Positions 33,209-40,065 of a stretch of 40,172 nt of DNA are shown here, piece by piece (position 1 is the first letter of the stretch; each line of letters starts with the position of its first letter). The notes under the pieces were generated by a model. That model was not told the origin of the DNA. It did not search any database and worked only from the letters and a program-made list of their open reading frames with translations. A program made the position numbers and the translations under genes. Location of the stretch: contig JANPCR010000127.1 in assembly GCA_031431035.1 (NCBI GenBank), positions 1 to 40,172 of the forward strand, in the 5' to 3' direction. The DNA is from JANYCG01 sp031431035. Its GTDB lineage: Bacteria > Pseudomonadota > Gammaproteobacteria > Burkholderiales > Burkholderiaceae_C.

Positions 33209-33286
33209 CCTATTTCATTGGCTATTTTCTGGTGGCCAATTTCGGGAGCCTACTTCGCTGGCCTGTTGCGCTAGCCTATTGAGAGC
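33208..33286 (+). repeat. Degenerate 13-base tandem array directly after dnaJ
   Basis: Six units beginning GCC/GCT: GCCTATTTCATTG, GCTATTTTCTGGTG (14 bases), GCCAATTTCGGGA, GCCTACTTCGCTG, GCCTGTTGCGCTA and GCCTATTGAGAGC. An approximate consensus is GCCTATTTCGCTG. The array starts on the last base of the dnaJ stop codon. No gene or clear hairpin explains it. The remaining 150 bases to the next gene hold only the likely promoter of that gene. Confidence 0.7.
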
Positions 33287-33436
33287 AAAATCTGTCCGCT
33301 CAGGCTACGGAGAAGGTCGCGCGACGATCTTCGTCATTTTGACAACAGACGCAGGCCGCTAGCACTTTGCTAGCTGCAATTGCTTACATGGCGGGCGTTT
33401 GCTGTGTAACAATCGTTTGGCCTAATCTTCTGCGCC

Positions 33437-34066
33437 ATGACCGACGTCAAACTATTTCGAGTCACTGAATTTGCCGAAAGCGTGTTCCAGTCACCACTGG
33501 CGCACCGCAACGCCATGCATCCGTTATGGCTGATGCTGATCGTGGCAGTCTGGATTGGCACCGCTGGGCATTGGCCAATTTGGCAGGCGCTCATTTTGCG
33601 CTCTGACCCTGGCGCACTGCGACCCGCGTTGGCCGCGGCGGTGGCCACCCAACTCTCTTTGGCTGGCCTGGTGTGGCTGGCCTTGGGCTGCTGGCGGCGC
33701 ACTTTGAAACCCGCTATTGCCCTGGTCTTGCTGTGGGCGGCGCTGGGCAGTTGCGCCATGTGGCTGCAAAGCGTCAAGGGCGAAACAGTTGCCTTGTCGC
33801 CTTCAGGGTTGCTGCAGTTTTTGTTGCGCCCAGCCAATTGGCCTGGGCTGTGGAGCTGGCCCTGTATTGCCAGCTTTTTGGGCATTGCCGTGTTCCCCGT
33901 CCTGATCATTTGGCAGGGCCACACGCGGCGAATTTCATTCGCTGTCAATTTGTTGATGAATGCTGTTTTGCTGGTTGTGGCCGTTGCAGGCCTGGCCTGG
34001 CTTGCAGGGCGGTTCAGTCACATCATGCCGTCACCTATGGACCCGTGGGCCTTGCTGGGGATTTGA
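33437..34066 (+). CDS. Hypothetical integral membrane protein
   Basis: 209-residue protein I do not recognise. It has four or five hydrophobic helices (about residues 28-48, 62-85, 90-110, 145-160, 170-195) and few charged residues outside short loops such as CWRRTLKP and GHTRRIS. There is no signal peptidase motif or catalytic signature. Coding is supported by uninterrupted length, the Leu/Trp-rich membrane pattern and good codon use. It is neighboured by dnaJ upstream and a radical SAM gene on the opposite strand, which gives no functional clue. Confidence 0.6.
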   Translation: MTDVKLFRVTEFAESVFQSPLAHRNAMHPLWLMLIVAVWIGTAGHWPIWQALILRSDPGALRPALAAAVATQLSLAGLVWLALGCWRRTLKPAIALVLLWAALGSCAMWLQSVKGETVALSPSGLLQFLLRPANWPGLWSWPCIASFLGIAVFPVLIIWQGHTRRISFAVNLLMNAVLLVVAVAGLAWLAGRFSHIMPSPMDPWALLGI

Positions 34067-34124
34067 GGCGCGCCATGCCAACTTGGCTTTTTGGAGTTAT
34101 CCAGGCACCTCGGCCAGCAACGTA

Positions 34125-35242
34125 CTAAAACAGGCGGCTTTGGCCCACCAGAGCACCCGGGTCAAATTGGCTGGTGTCTAGCACCACGCGCTGCTGGTTA
34201 AAGCCCAAACGGCGGCAAGTCTCCTCAAATCGCTGCTTGATCAAATCTGCCCACAAACCGCCTCCTTTCATGCGGGTTTTGAAATCCGCGTTGTACACCT
34301 TGCCTTGTCGTGCAGCCTCATCGTCTATTTGATGCATTTCGCGCACCCGGGCCATCACCCGCGCGGCGCGTTGCGGGTAATGCAAATTTAGCCAACCCTG
34401 AAACAGGGGATTGAGCTCCCAGGGCAGACGCAGCACGGTGTAAAACGCGCTGCGGGCACCTGCGGCATAGGCGGCATCGAGCACGGCTTCCATGTCGTCG
34501 TTGATGAACGGAATTTGCGGTGCCACGCTCACCCCTACGGGCACGCCCGCGTCTGCCAGGACGCGAATCGCGCGCAGGCGACGGTGCGGGGCGGCGGCGC
34601 GCGGCTCTAGCTGGCGAGTTAAAGCGCTATCGAGCGAGGTGATGGTGACGTACACCGCCGCCAAGTTTTGGGCGGCCATGGGGGCTAGCAAATCCAGATC
34701 ACGCTCTATGCCGCTGCCCTTGGTGACGATGGCCACCGGGTGGTGGCAGCGGTGCAAAATCTCCAAGGCGCTGCGGGTCAGTTTGAGCTCGCGTTCAATC
34801 GGTTGGTAGCCATCGGTCACGGTGCCCAGCGCAATCAGTTTGGGGACGTAGCTGCGGGCAGACAAGTCTCGCGTCAAGACGCTGGCCAGGTTGCGTTTGG
34901 CGATGATTTTGCTTTCAAAATCCAGCCCTGGCGAAAAGCCAAGGTAACTGTGCGAAGGCCGCGCATAGCAATAAACACAACCATGTTCGCAGCCCGGTAG
35001 GGGTTCAGGCCGTAGTCAAAATAAATATCGGGCGAATCGTTGTGGGTGATGGCGCTTTTGGCGTCTTCAAACGTGACCTGGGTTGGCACTGGCAGCCGGG
35101 TTGCCGCCTCGTTTTCGTCATCTTGCAGCGTGCCCCAACCATCGTCAAACGCCGCCCGCTCATCGACCGAAAACCGATGCGCCATGCGAATCGACAGGCC
35201 CCGGCCCTTGATGGCGTGAACGGGAATCAGCGTTTCGGTCAT
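34125..35242 (-). pseudogene. PA0069-family radical SAM gene broken by a single-base frameshift
   Basis: Two overlapping minus-strand frames together make one radical SAM protein. The N-terminal part (35242 to about 34995) reads MTETLIPVHAIKGRGLSIRM to FDYGLNPYR. The other frame then continues with GCEHGCVYCYARPSHSY, which supplies the CxxxxC/CxxC-type 4Fe-4S cysteines (shown as Cys-Glu-His-Gly-Cys-Val-Tyr-Cys). It runs on through LTRDLSARSYVPKLIALGTV to the C-terminus. Restoring one G in the G-run at 34993-34995 (CCC on the plus strand) joins them exactly. Either the gene is inactivated right before its cluster motif or the base is a sequencing error. Confidence 0.85.
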
Positions 35243-35291
35243 GGCCTGCTTTTGTCACCTGTGGGGGTCGGAATAGGCGGTTTTAGTGTCT

Positions 35292-35407
35292 AACATACCC
35301 AAATTGGGTATGTTGAAGTCAAAAAAGACTCTGAAACAAAAAGATATAACAAAATAGGCCTCTAGCTCTCGAATAATATAGATATATTGCTATAAATAAT
35401 ATAGCAA
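35292..35407 (+). repeat. Composite intergenic element, copy D
   Basis: A 23-base perfect palindrome (35292-35314) with the same inner ATACCCAA-A-TTGGGTAT as copy C, a TCAAAA box 41 bases before the core, spacer ending AACAAAATAGGC, and core CTCTAGCTCTCGAATAATAT starting at 35360. The hairpin is TTGCTATA (35387-35394) / TATAGCAA (35400-35407) with a 5-base loop. Palindrome centre to CTCTAG is 57 bases. Confidence 0.9.
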
Positions 35408-35474
35408 AAGAAATGACATCATTCAAGTCAAGCCAAACAAAACTAAGCGCTCGACAATTCAAGAACCCACCAAC

Positions 35475-35828
35475 TCAAGGCGACGGATGCTGCGCCGCCA
35501 ACCATTGCCGCATAGCGTCATTCACCCGCGTTTGCCAGCCCTTGCCAGTGGCCCGCAGCCCGGCCAGCACATCAGCGTCAAAACGGATGGCGGTGGCGAC
35601 TTTGGGCGTTTCAATCGGCGGGCGGCCACGGGCGCGGCGCTGTTGCATGGCCACCAGGCCGGCGTAAATGTGGGGGGGCAAAATCTCGCTGCCTGGGCGG
35701 GCGCGGGCGAATTCTTCATCTGTCGAAACCCAGGTATCGGGATCGGCGGCAATGCCAGCGTTGATGCGCGCCTCTTCCACAGTGTCGGGCATGTGAATCC
35801 AACGGCCTGATTTAGTTTGGATCTGCAT
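35475..35828 (-). CDS. brnA: BrnA-like antitoxin (DUF4415 family)
   Basis: 117-residue protein whose C-terminal half contains VATAIRFDADVLAGLRATGK and GWQTRVNDAMRQWLAA, the ribbon-helix-helix-like BrnA signature. The N-terminal segment, with IHMPDTVEEARINAGIAADP, is typical of longer BrnA relatives. It overlaps the toxin gene by 17 bases, in the usual toxin-first order. It neutralises BrnT and represses the operon in known systems. Confidence 0.88.
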   Translation of the reverse strand: MQIQTKSGRWIHMPDTVEEARINAGIAADPDTWVSTDEEFARARPGSEILPPHIYAGLVAMQQRRARGRPPIETPKVATAIRFDADVLAGLRATGKGWQTRVNDAMRQWLAAQHPSP

Positions 35829-36093
35829 ATTTTTTTACCTCTCTCGAATTGGATTTTCGCAAACTGATGACGCAGATAGATTCATTGCGCAGGCAATACA
35901 CCAACTCATACAGCCGTTCGCCAATCATGCTCGTAGCCTTAAAACGACGCTCCGGATAGACACCTCTCGAGTCCTCCTCAATGCGAGCCACGTCCCACTC
36001 AAAATCATGGGCCTGCTTCAATGACAGTCCGTGTTTTGCCACGTTCTTGGCATCCTTAGCCGGGTCAAATTCAATTTCTACTTCGTTCGTCAT
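35812..36093 (-). CDS. brnT: BrnT-like toxin (DUF497 family)
   Basis: 93-residue RelE-fold-like ribonuclease toxin. Recognisable stretches: EIEFDPAKDAKNVAKHGLSL, the EEDSRGVYPERRF turn, ERLYELVYCLRNESICVISL and RKSNSREVKKY. These carry the Lys/Arg/Tyr residues of the family. A TATACA-type -10 lies about 10 bases before the start codon. It stands between the integron integrase remnant and a composite repeat; the pair may stabilise the region. Confidence 0.9.
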   Translation of the reverse strand: MTNEVEIEFDPAKDAKNVAKHGLSLKQAHDFEWDVARIEEDSRGVYPERRFKATSMIGERLYELVYCLRNESICVISLRKSNSREVKKYADPN

Positions 36094-36121
36094 CGAATTA
36101 TTGTATAAACATTAAATAAAC

Positions 36122-36693
36122 TCAAGCGAAGGCCGAGTCCAACCGATCCAACGGACTAGCCGTGCCACCCGCCGCCGCCTTCAAAACATGGGTGTAAATC
36201 ATCGTGGTACTCACGTCGGAATGACCCAACAGCTCCTGCACGGTGCGGATGTCGGTAGCGGCTTGCAGCTGGTGGGTGCCAGCAGCGCCGTTTCGCCGTC
36301 CATTTGCGCCAGCAACCCTGCCATTTCATCCTGGGTCAAAACGCTGGGGATGCGACGCTTTTGATGCGGCCTGCCAATGTCATTGAGCCACGGCAAATCG
36401 ATCGCCAAAACCTCTCGGTACAAAAACAAAACGGCGCTCAAAGCCTGGTTGTGGGTAGACGCTGAAACTTTGCGCTCAGTGGCCAGCATGGTCAAAAATT
36501 CTTCAACCTCGCGCGCGCCCATCTCGCGCGGATGGCGCATGCCACCCGTCTGCTGGCCCTGCCAGCGGATGAAAAATTTCACCCAATAGAGGTACACCTT
36601 TTCAGTGCTCAGGCTATAGTGCAAATACCGAATGCGCTCGCGAACCTGATCCAAAAGGCGGATTGACTTCAGCGGGGCATTGCCGGGTTTCAT
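36122..36693 (-). pseudogene. intI: Integron integrase intI, internally deleted
   Basis: The N-terminal 139 residues are clear IntI: LLDQVRERIRYLHYSLSTEK, VYLYWVKFFIRW, HPREMGAREVEEFLTMLATE, RKVSASTHNQALSAVLFLYR and MDGETALLA. The coding then jumps, out of frame, to the C-terminus, where a second frame reads THQLQAATDIRTVQELLGHS, DVSTTMIYTHVL and TASPLDRLDSAFA up to the TGA at 36122. About 140-150 residues are missing, including the first catalytic Arg and the IntI-specific patch. Only the distal His and the Tyr remain. The integrase cannot be active, although its promoter is intact. Confidence 0.92.
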
Positions 36694-36703
36694 GGTTCAA
36701 ATT

Positions 36704-36727
36704 ATAACTGTATAAATAAACAGTTAT
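36704..36727. promoter_or_regulatory. LexA (SOS) box in the intI promoter
   Basis: CTGT-ATAAATAA-ACAG at 36708-36723 matches CTGTN8ACAG and extends to ATAACTGT/ACAGTTAT as a dyad over 36704-36727. On the minus strand a perfect TATAAT -10 (36702-36707) is next to it, only 8 bases from the intI ATG, implying a very short or absent leader. SOS control of intI is known for other integrons. Confidence 0.85.
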
Positions 36728-36769
36728 TGTGACTAAACCCCTGTCTGCAATGAACTTTTGGAGATTTTT

Positions 36770-36832
36770 ATGAATGTTGTATGCTGCAGAGGCCAGAATA
36801 TATTGCAGGTTTTGCGGTATACATTACGTTGA
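36770..36832 (+). CDS. 20-codon ORF in attI (ORF-11-like leader)
   Basis: ATG at 36770 with GGAG six bases upstream opens MNVVCCRGQNILQVLRYTLR and stops at a TGA (36830-36832) that lies inside the putative recombination site GTTGAAC. In class 1 integrons a short ORF in attI1 (ORF-11) drives translation of first-cassette genes that lack their own ribosome-binding site. Position and orientation fit the same job. No homology is claimed. Confidence 0.5.
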   Translation: MNVVCCRGQNILQVLRYTLR

Positions 36833-36834
36833 AC
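36828..36834 (+). other. attI: Putative attI crossover site
   Basis: GTTGAAC fits the core GTTRRRY. It lies 135 bases from the intI start, on the side opposite to transcription, as expected for attI. It also ends in GAAC, a tetranucleotide used by IS91-family elements. Confidence 0.55.
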
Positions 36835-36845
36835 TAAACCGCTGA

Positions 36846-36878
36846 CGCGGTGGCTGGTCTTCATGGACTGCCACCGCG
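36846..36878 (+). other. GC-rich hairpin at the left edge of the inserted unit
   Basis: CGCGGTGGC (36846-36854) pairs with GCCACCGCG (36870-36878) around a 15-base loop and is followed by TTTT. It could be the terminal structure of the IS91-like element or a terminator that shields it from cassette-promoter transcription. Confidence 0.45.
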
Positions 36879-36966
36879 TTTTGCATTGCGCGGCGCTTGC
36901 GTTGTGAGCCTTTGAGGAGAAGCCTTGGGGCTGGGGAATGTTCCCCGGCTTTGAAGGAGTTACCTC

Positions 36967-37827
36967 ATGACAGAACTACGCCAACGCATGGTGGACGCCA
37001 TGGTGCAGCGGGGCTTTGCCCCACGCACGCAGGAGACCTACGTGCGCGCCATCCGGCGCATGGCCAAACACTACCGGCGGGATCCAGCGTTGTACACCCA
37101 GCAAGAAGTCCAGGCCTACTTGCTGCACATGGTCAAGGAGCAGAAGCTTTCCTACAGCAGCATGAACCAGGCTGCCTGTGCCGCGCAATTCCTGTTCCAG
37201 ACCGTGCTGGGACATGGGCGTGAACAGTTTCATATTCCCGTTGCCAAAGTCCCTGCCAAACAGCCCGAACTGCTGGCGCGTGAGGAGGTGTCGCGCTTGT
37301 TCTACGCATGCGCACACCCTGCCAGGCGCATGCTGATGCAAACCCTCTATGCCACAGGCCTGCGTGTCTCAGAGGCTTGCGCCCTGCGGGTCTGCGACAT
37401 CGACAGCGCCCCAGACCGCATGTGCATCCGGGTGGCCAGCGGCAAGGGCGGCAAAGGCCGCTATACCCTGCTAAGTCCAACGCTGCTGGCTTTGCTGCGT
37501 TGTTACGTTCGTTGCGTGCGCCCCAGCATCTGGTTGTTTGCCGATGCCAGTGGCAATCAACCCATGCACATCGGCATGGCCCAACGCGCCTACCAAGGCG
37601 CCTGTGCCCGTGCCCAGATCACCAAGAGCGGGGGCATTCATACCTTGCGGCACTGTTTTGCAACGCACCTTTTAGAGGGCGGCGTGGACTTGTTCACCAT
37701 CCAGAAACTGCTGGGCCACAGCCATATCTCCACCACCGGGCGCTATCTGCACCTGATCAGCCCCCAATTCCGGCCCGACAAAGCGCTTGACCCGCTGGAT
37801 CTGTTGGGCGGGCTTGGCCACGTCTGA
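36967..37827 (+). CDS. Tyrosine recombinase (phage integrase family) paired with an IS91 transposase
   Basis: 286-residue site-specific recombinase with all catalytic residues: Arg133 in ATGLRVSEACAL, Lys160/163 in SGKGGKGRY, His225 and Arg228 in HTLRHCFATHLLEGG, His251 in LLGHSH, and nucleophile Tyr260 in TTGRYLHL. A SAM-like N-terminal domain precedes (TQETYVRAIRRMAKHYRR). It lacks the extra IntI patch and so is not the integron integrase. GAAGGAG precedes the ATG. It ends 27 bases before the transposase gene, the arrangement seen in IS91-group elements that carry an accessory integrase. Confidence 0.92.
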   Translation: MTELRQRMVDAMVQRGFAPRTQETYVRAIRRMAKHYRRDPALYTQQEVQAYLLHMVKEQKLSYSSMNQAACAAQFLFQTVLGHGREQFHIPVAKVPAKQPELLAREEVSRLFYACAHPARRMLMQTLYATGLRVSEACALRVCDIDSAPDRMCIRVASGKGGKGRYTLLSPTLLALLRCYVRCVRPSIWLFADASGNQPMHIGMAQRAYQGACARAQITKSGGIHTLRHCFATHLLEGGVDLFTIQKLLGHSHISTTGRYLHLISPQFRPDKALDPLDLLGGLGHV

Positions 37828-37854
37828 AGTCGTTTCACCCAAACGACCTGCGCC

Positions 37855-39081
37855 ATGGCTGGCACCGTGGCAGAGGTGCTGCGCCAGTTTGGTGCGGCTT
37901 ACCTGCAATCGCACTTACTTTCAACCCCACAGGCCAAGGCTTGGCGGGGTATTGTGGCTTGTCGCACAGCGGCGCTGGGCGGGCTGCAACTGAGCTGTAG
38001 CGCCTGTGGGCACAGCCACTGGCAATACCACTCGTGCCGCAACCGGCATTGCCCCACCTGTGGCAGTCGCACCAAAGACGCCTGGCTGCAAGGACGCTTG
38101 AATGAGGTGCTGGCGGTGCCGTATTGCCATTTGGTGTTTACCCTGCCCCACAGCCTGAATGCCTTGTACGCAGTGCATTCGAGCTGGGTGATCAACACGC
38201 TGTTTGCCTGCACGGCGCAAACTCTGGCCGAGTTTGCTGCCAACCCTCAATGGATGGAGGCGGTCGGTGGCACGCCCGCCTTCAGTCTGGTGCTGCACAC
38301 CTGGACGCAGGACTTGCGCCGTCACATTCACCTGCATGCGGTGATGGCCTGCGGTGTACTGGCTCAGGACAGTAACGGTTGCGCTACCTGGCACAGCCCG
38401 GCGCGCAAGCCGGACTTTCTGTTCCCTGTGCAAGCCTTGTCCAGTGTGTTTCGAGGCAAGTTTCTGGCGGCGTTGGCAGCAGCGCACCAAAACGGGCAGA
38501 TTGAGCGTGATCCAGACTGTGAAGACGGCCCCTGGCGGGCGCGCCAACGCCAGCTCTACCAGCACGATTGGGTGGTGTATGCCAAGACACCAGTGGGTGG
38601 CCCGGCCCAGGTGCTGGAGTACCTAAGCCGTTACACCCACCGCACCGCGATCAGCAATGAGCGCATTCGCGCTGTCACCAGCCATGAGGTGGCGTTCACG
38701 GTGCGCGCAACCAATCAAGGCGCAAACCGAAACGCCAAACGCTTGGTGCGCCTTGACGGCGCTGAGTTTGTGCGCCGCTTCCTGTTGCACATCTTGCCTG
38801 GCGGGATCAAGCGGATTCGCCACTATGGGGTGCTGGCCAGTAGCTGCAAAGCAGTCAAACTGCCAGCAGCCCGGGCGGCTTTGCAGATGCCTGCGGCCAG
38901 CCCGCAGGCGATGGAGTCGGCCCAGACCTTCATGGCAAGGGTGGCCAAGATCGATGTGTTGCTGTGTCCGCGTTGCGGGCAAGGCCGATTGCATGTGACG
39001 GCAGTCCTGGCGGGTCGGCTGCGTTTGCCTGCGCCAGGCAGTCCGTTCAAAATTCCACCGCAGAATCGGGGGCCGCCGTGA
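37855..39081 (+). CDS. IS91-family transposase (HUH, two-tyrosine type)
   Basis: 408-residue rolling-circle transposase. The N-terminal zinc-binding region is CSACGHSHWQYHSCRNRHCP with TCGS (residues 48-71). The HUH motif lies at His157-His161 (RRHIHLHAV), and the paired catalytic tyrosines are Tyr256 and Tyr260 (EYLSRYTHR). It ends with a CPRCGQGRL zinc ribbon. Length is close to IS91 and IS801 transposases. All essential residues are present, so it may be active. It follows the recombinase gene on the same strand. Confidence 0.93.
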   Translation: MAGTVAEVLRQFGAAYLQSHLLSTPQAKAWRGIVACRTAALGGLQLSCSACGHSHWQYHSCRNRHCPTCGSRTKDAWLQGRLNEVLAVPYCHLVFTLPHSLNALYAVHSSWVINTLFACTAQTLAEFAANPQWMEAVGGTPAFSLVLHTWTQDLRRHIHLHAVMACGVLAQDSNGCATWHSPARKPDFLFPVQALSSVFRGKFLAALAAAHQNGQIERDPDCEDGPWRARQRQLYQHDWVVYAKTPVGGPAQVLEYLSRYTHRTAISNERIRAVTSHEVAFTVRATNQGANRNAKRLVRLDGAEFVRRFLLHILPGGIKRIRHYGVLASSCKAVKLPAARAALQMPAASPQAMESAQTFMARVAKIDVLLCPRCGQGRLHVTAVLAGRLRLPAPGSPFKIPPQNRGPP

Positions 39082-39347
39082 ACCTTCGGCGCGATAACGC
39101 GCATCGAGCACCTTTTGCAGTGCCGTTTTACGCGCTGCAGGGGCGCGGCACGCCTGCGTGCAATGCGCCCGCGCCAGAATCCTGCGCGGCCGTCCCGCGC
39201 CTGCATGGACAGCCGCATTGAAGGCCAGGTCGATTGCGCAAATCAACACAAGGGTCACTTCTCCCGTCATAATTTGTGCATGCAACCGTATGCCAAGCTT
39301 ACAAACCCCTATGCCCTAGACCTATGTGTCTTCAGGGTGGCGCTTCA
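39082..39347. other. Gene-free stretch downstream of the transposase
   Basis: GC-rich sequence that probably contains the replication-origin end of the IS91-like element, followed from about 39294 by AT-richer sequence belonging to the remnant of the first cassette. The long minus-strand frame here is antisense to the transposase and looks like a codon shadow. Confidence 0.45.
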
Positions 39348-39431
39348 GTCCAACAAGGTTTATCCGCCGCAGTTGAGTTCGTGCGCTTTGGCTGGTATCG
39401 CTTGGCGGCGGATAAACGCTATTCGTTAGAG
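39348..39431 (+). other. attC: Integron attC site 1
   Basis: R'' GTCCAAC (39348-39354), then a perfect 13-base arm GTTTATCCGCCGC (39358-39370) pairing with GCGGCGGATAAAC (39405-39417) around a 34-base loop, then R' GTTAGAG (39425-39431). R'' fits RYYYAAC. R' departs from GTTRRRY at the last base. Its orientation agrees with an integron whose intI is on the minus strand. Confidence 0.82.
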
Positions 39432-39434
39432 CGC

Positions 39435-39920
39435 ATGAACCCCACGCACACCGGTGAGTTGAATTCGTTTGCTGAAGTGGCACTTGGGTTCTGCGCGTGG
39501 TGCGAAGAGCCGAACCTGGATGCCGAGCGCGAGGTCACTGCGGCAGCGTGGCTTGCCAAGCTCTATGCAGCGGCGCTCTTGCTTCCAAGCGTTGAGCCCG
39601 AGAACTCTGATGGCTTGCCTGATCTCCCAGCAGTTGAACTGGCGAAAGCCAAAAGCAATCTTGCCTACTTCAACGGCACCTACTACCGCGAGTGCTTCGA
39701 CCCAGATCCAACGCTCGCTGAAGCACCTGTCATCGGTGACATCGGCGACGACTTGCTAGACACATACAAAGACATAAAGGCAGGTTGCGTGCTTCTCAAT
39801 CGTGGGCAGCCAATCGAAGCACTGTGGCATTGGGTTTTTCTTCATCGCATTCATTGGGGGCATCATGCGGCGGGCGCACTGTTTGCTCTTCACTGTTTGT
39901 CCATTTCGAAGCGAGAGTAA
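39435..39920 (+). CDS. Integron cassette gene, DUF5063-like protein
   Basis: 161-residue acidic protein, probably of the DUF5063 group: GELNSFAEVALGFCAWCEEP near the N-terminus, LAKLYAAALLLPSVEP, FNGTYYRECFDPDP, GDIGDDLLDTYKDIKAG and EALWHWVFLHRIHWGHHAAG. Function unknown; the His/Trp-rich end is the most conserved part of that family. The ATG is only 4 bases after attC1, so there is no room for a ribosome-binding site outside the attC, typical of cassettes. The gene ends 5 bases before attC2. Confidence 0.85.
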   Translation: MNPTHTGELNSFAEVALGFCAWCEEPNLDAEREVTAAAWLAKLYAAALLLPSVEPENSDGLPDLPAVELAKAKSNLAYFNGTYYRECFDPDPTLAEAPVIGDIGDDLLDTYKDIKAGCVLLNRGQPIEALWHWVFLHRIHWGHHAAGALFALHCLSISKRE

Positions 39921-39925
39921 GAATG

Positions 39926-39986
39926 CGCCCTAACCATTCGGTCAAGCGGACGGCCTAAAGGCCGCCGCTTACCTCAAACGTTAGAC
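39926..39986 (+). other. attC: Integron attC site 2
   Basis: About 60 bases, the size of a classical 59-base element. CCCTAAC on the left and GTTAGAC (39980-39986) on the right are the outer core sites. The inner arms AAGCGG-A-CGGCC and GGCCG-CCGCTT pair around TAAA, leaving one unpaired A: the extrahelical base that directs integrase strand choice. The outer TCAAGCGG...CCGCTTACCTCAA pattern resembles the aadA attC. Confidence 0.92.
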
Positions 39987-40065
39987 GTCAAGACAGCAAA
40001 CTCGTTCCATCATCGCTACTGCCAGAATCAAAATGCGGCGTAGCCCAGATCACTCGGAGAACAAT

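Larger units (their letters stand above)
36835..39293 (+). mobile_element. IS91-group element with accessory tyrosine recombinase (ends approximate)
   Basis: Unit holding the hairpin at 36846-36878, the recombinase and the transposase, inserted between attI and the first visible attC. The left limit is set at GAAC (36831-36834) and the right limit just before CAAG (39294-39297). Both tetranucleotides are known IS91-family targets, but the true ends are not determined. No target duplication is seen, as expected for this family. Confidence 0.45.

Noticed and set aside
32037..33286. CRISPR or clustered repeat array around dnaJ
   Set aside because: The units are contiguous 13-base repeats without spacers, and no cas genes are in the window.
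34608..34625. CTCTAGCTGG inside the radical SAM gene as a repeat core
   Set aside because: Only ten bases match, it is within coding sequence, and no hairpin or palindrome accompanies it.
35475..36093. BrnTA as an integron cassette
   Set aside because: No attC flanks the pair, and it lies downstream of intI, on the wrong side of attI.
38623..39285. 220-codon minus-strand frame over the end of the IS91 transposase
   Set aside because: Mostly antisense to the transposase; the unique part is short, and it has no recognisable domain or start signal.
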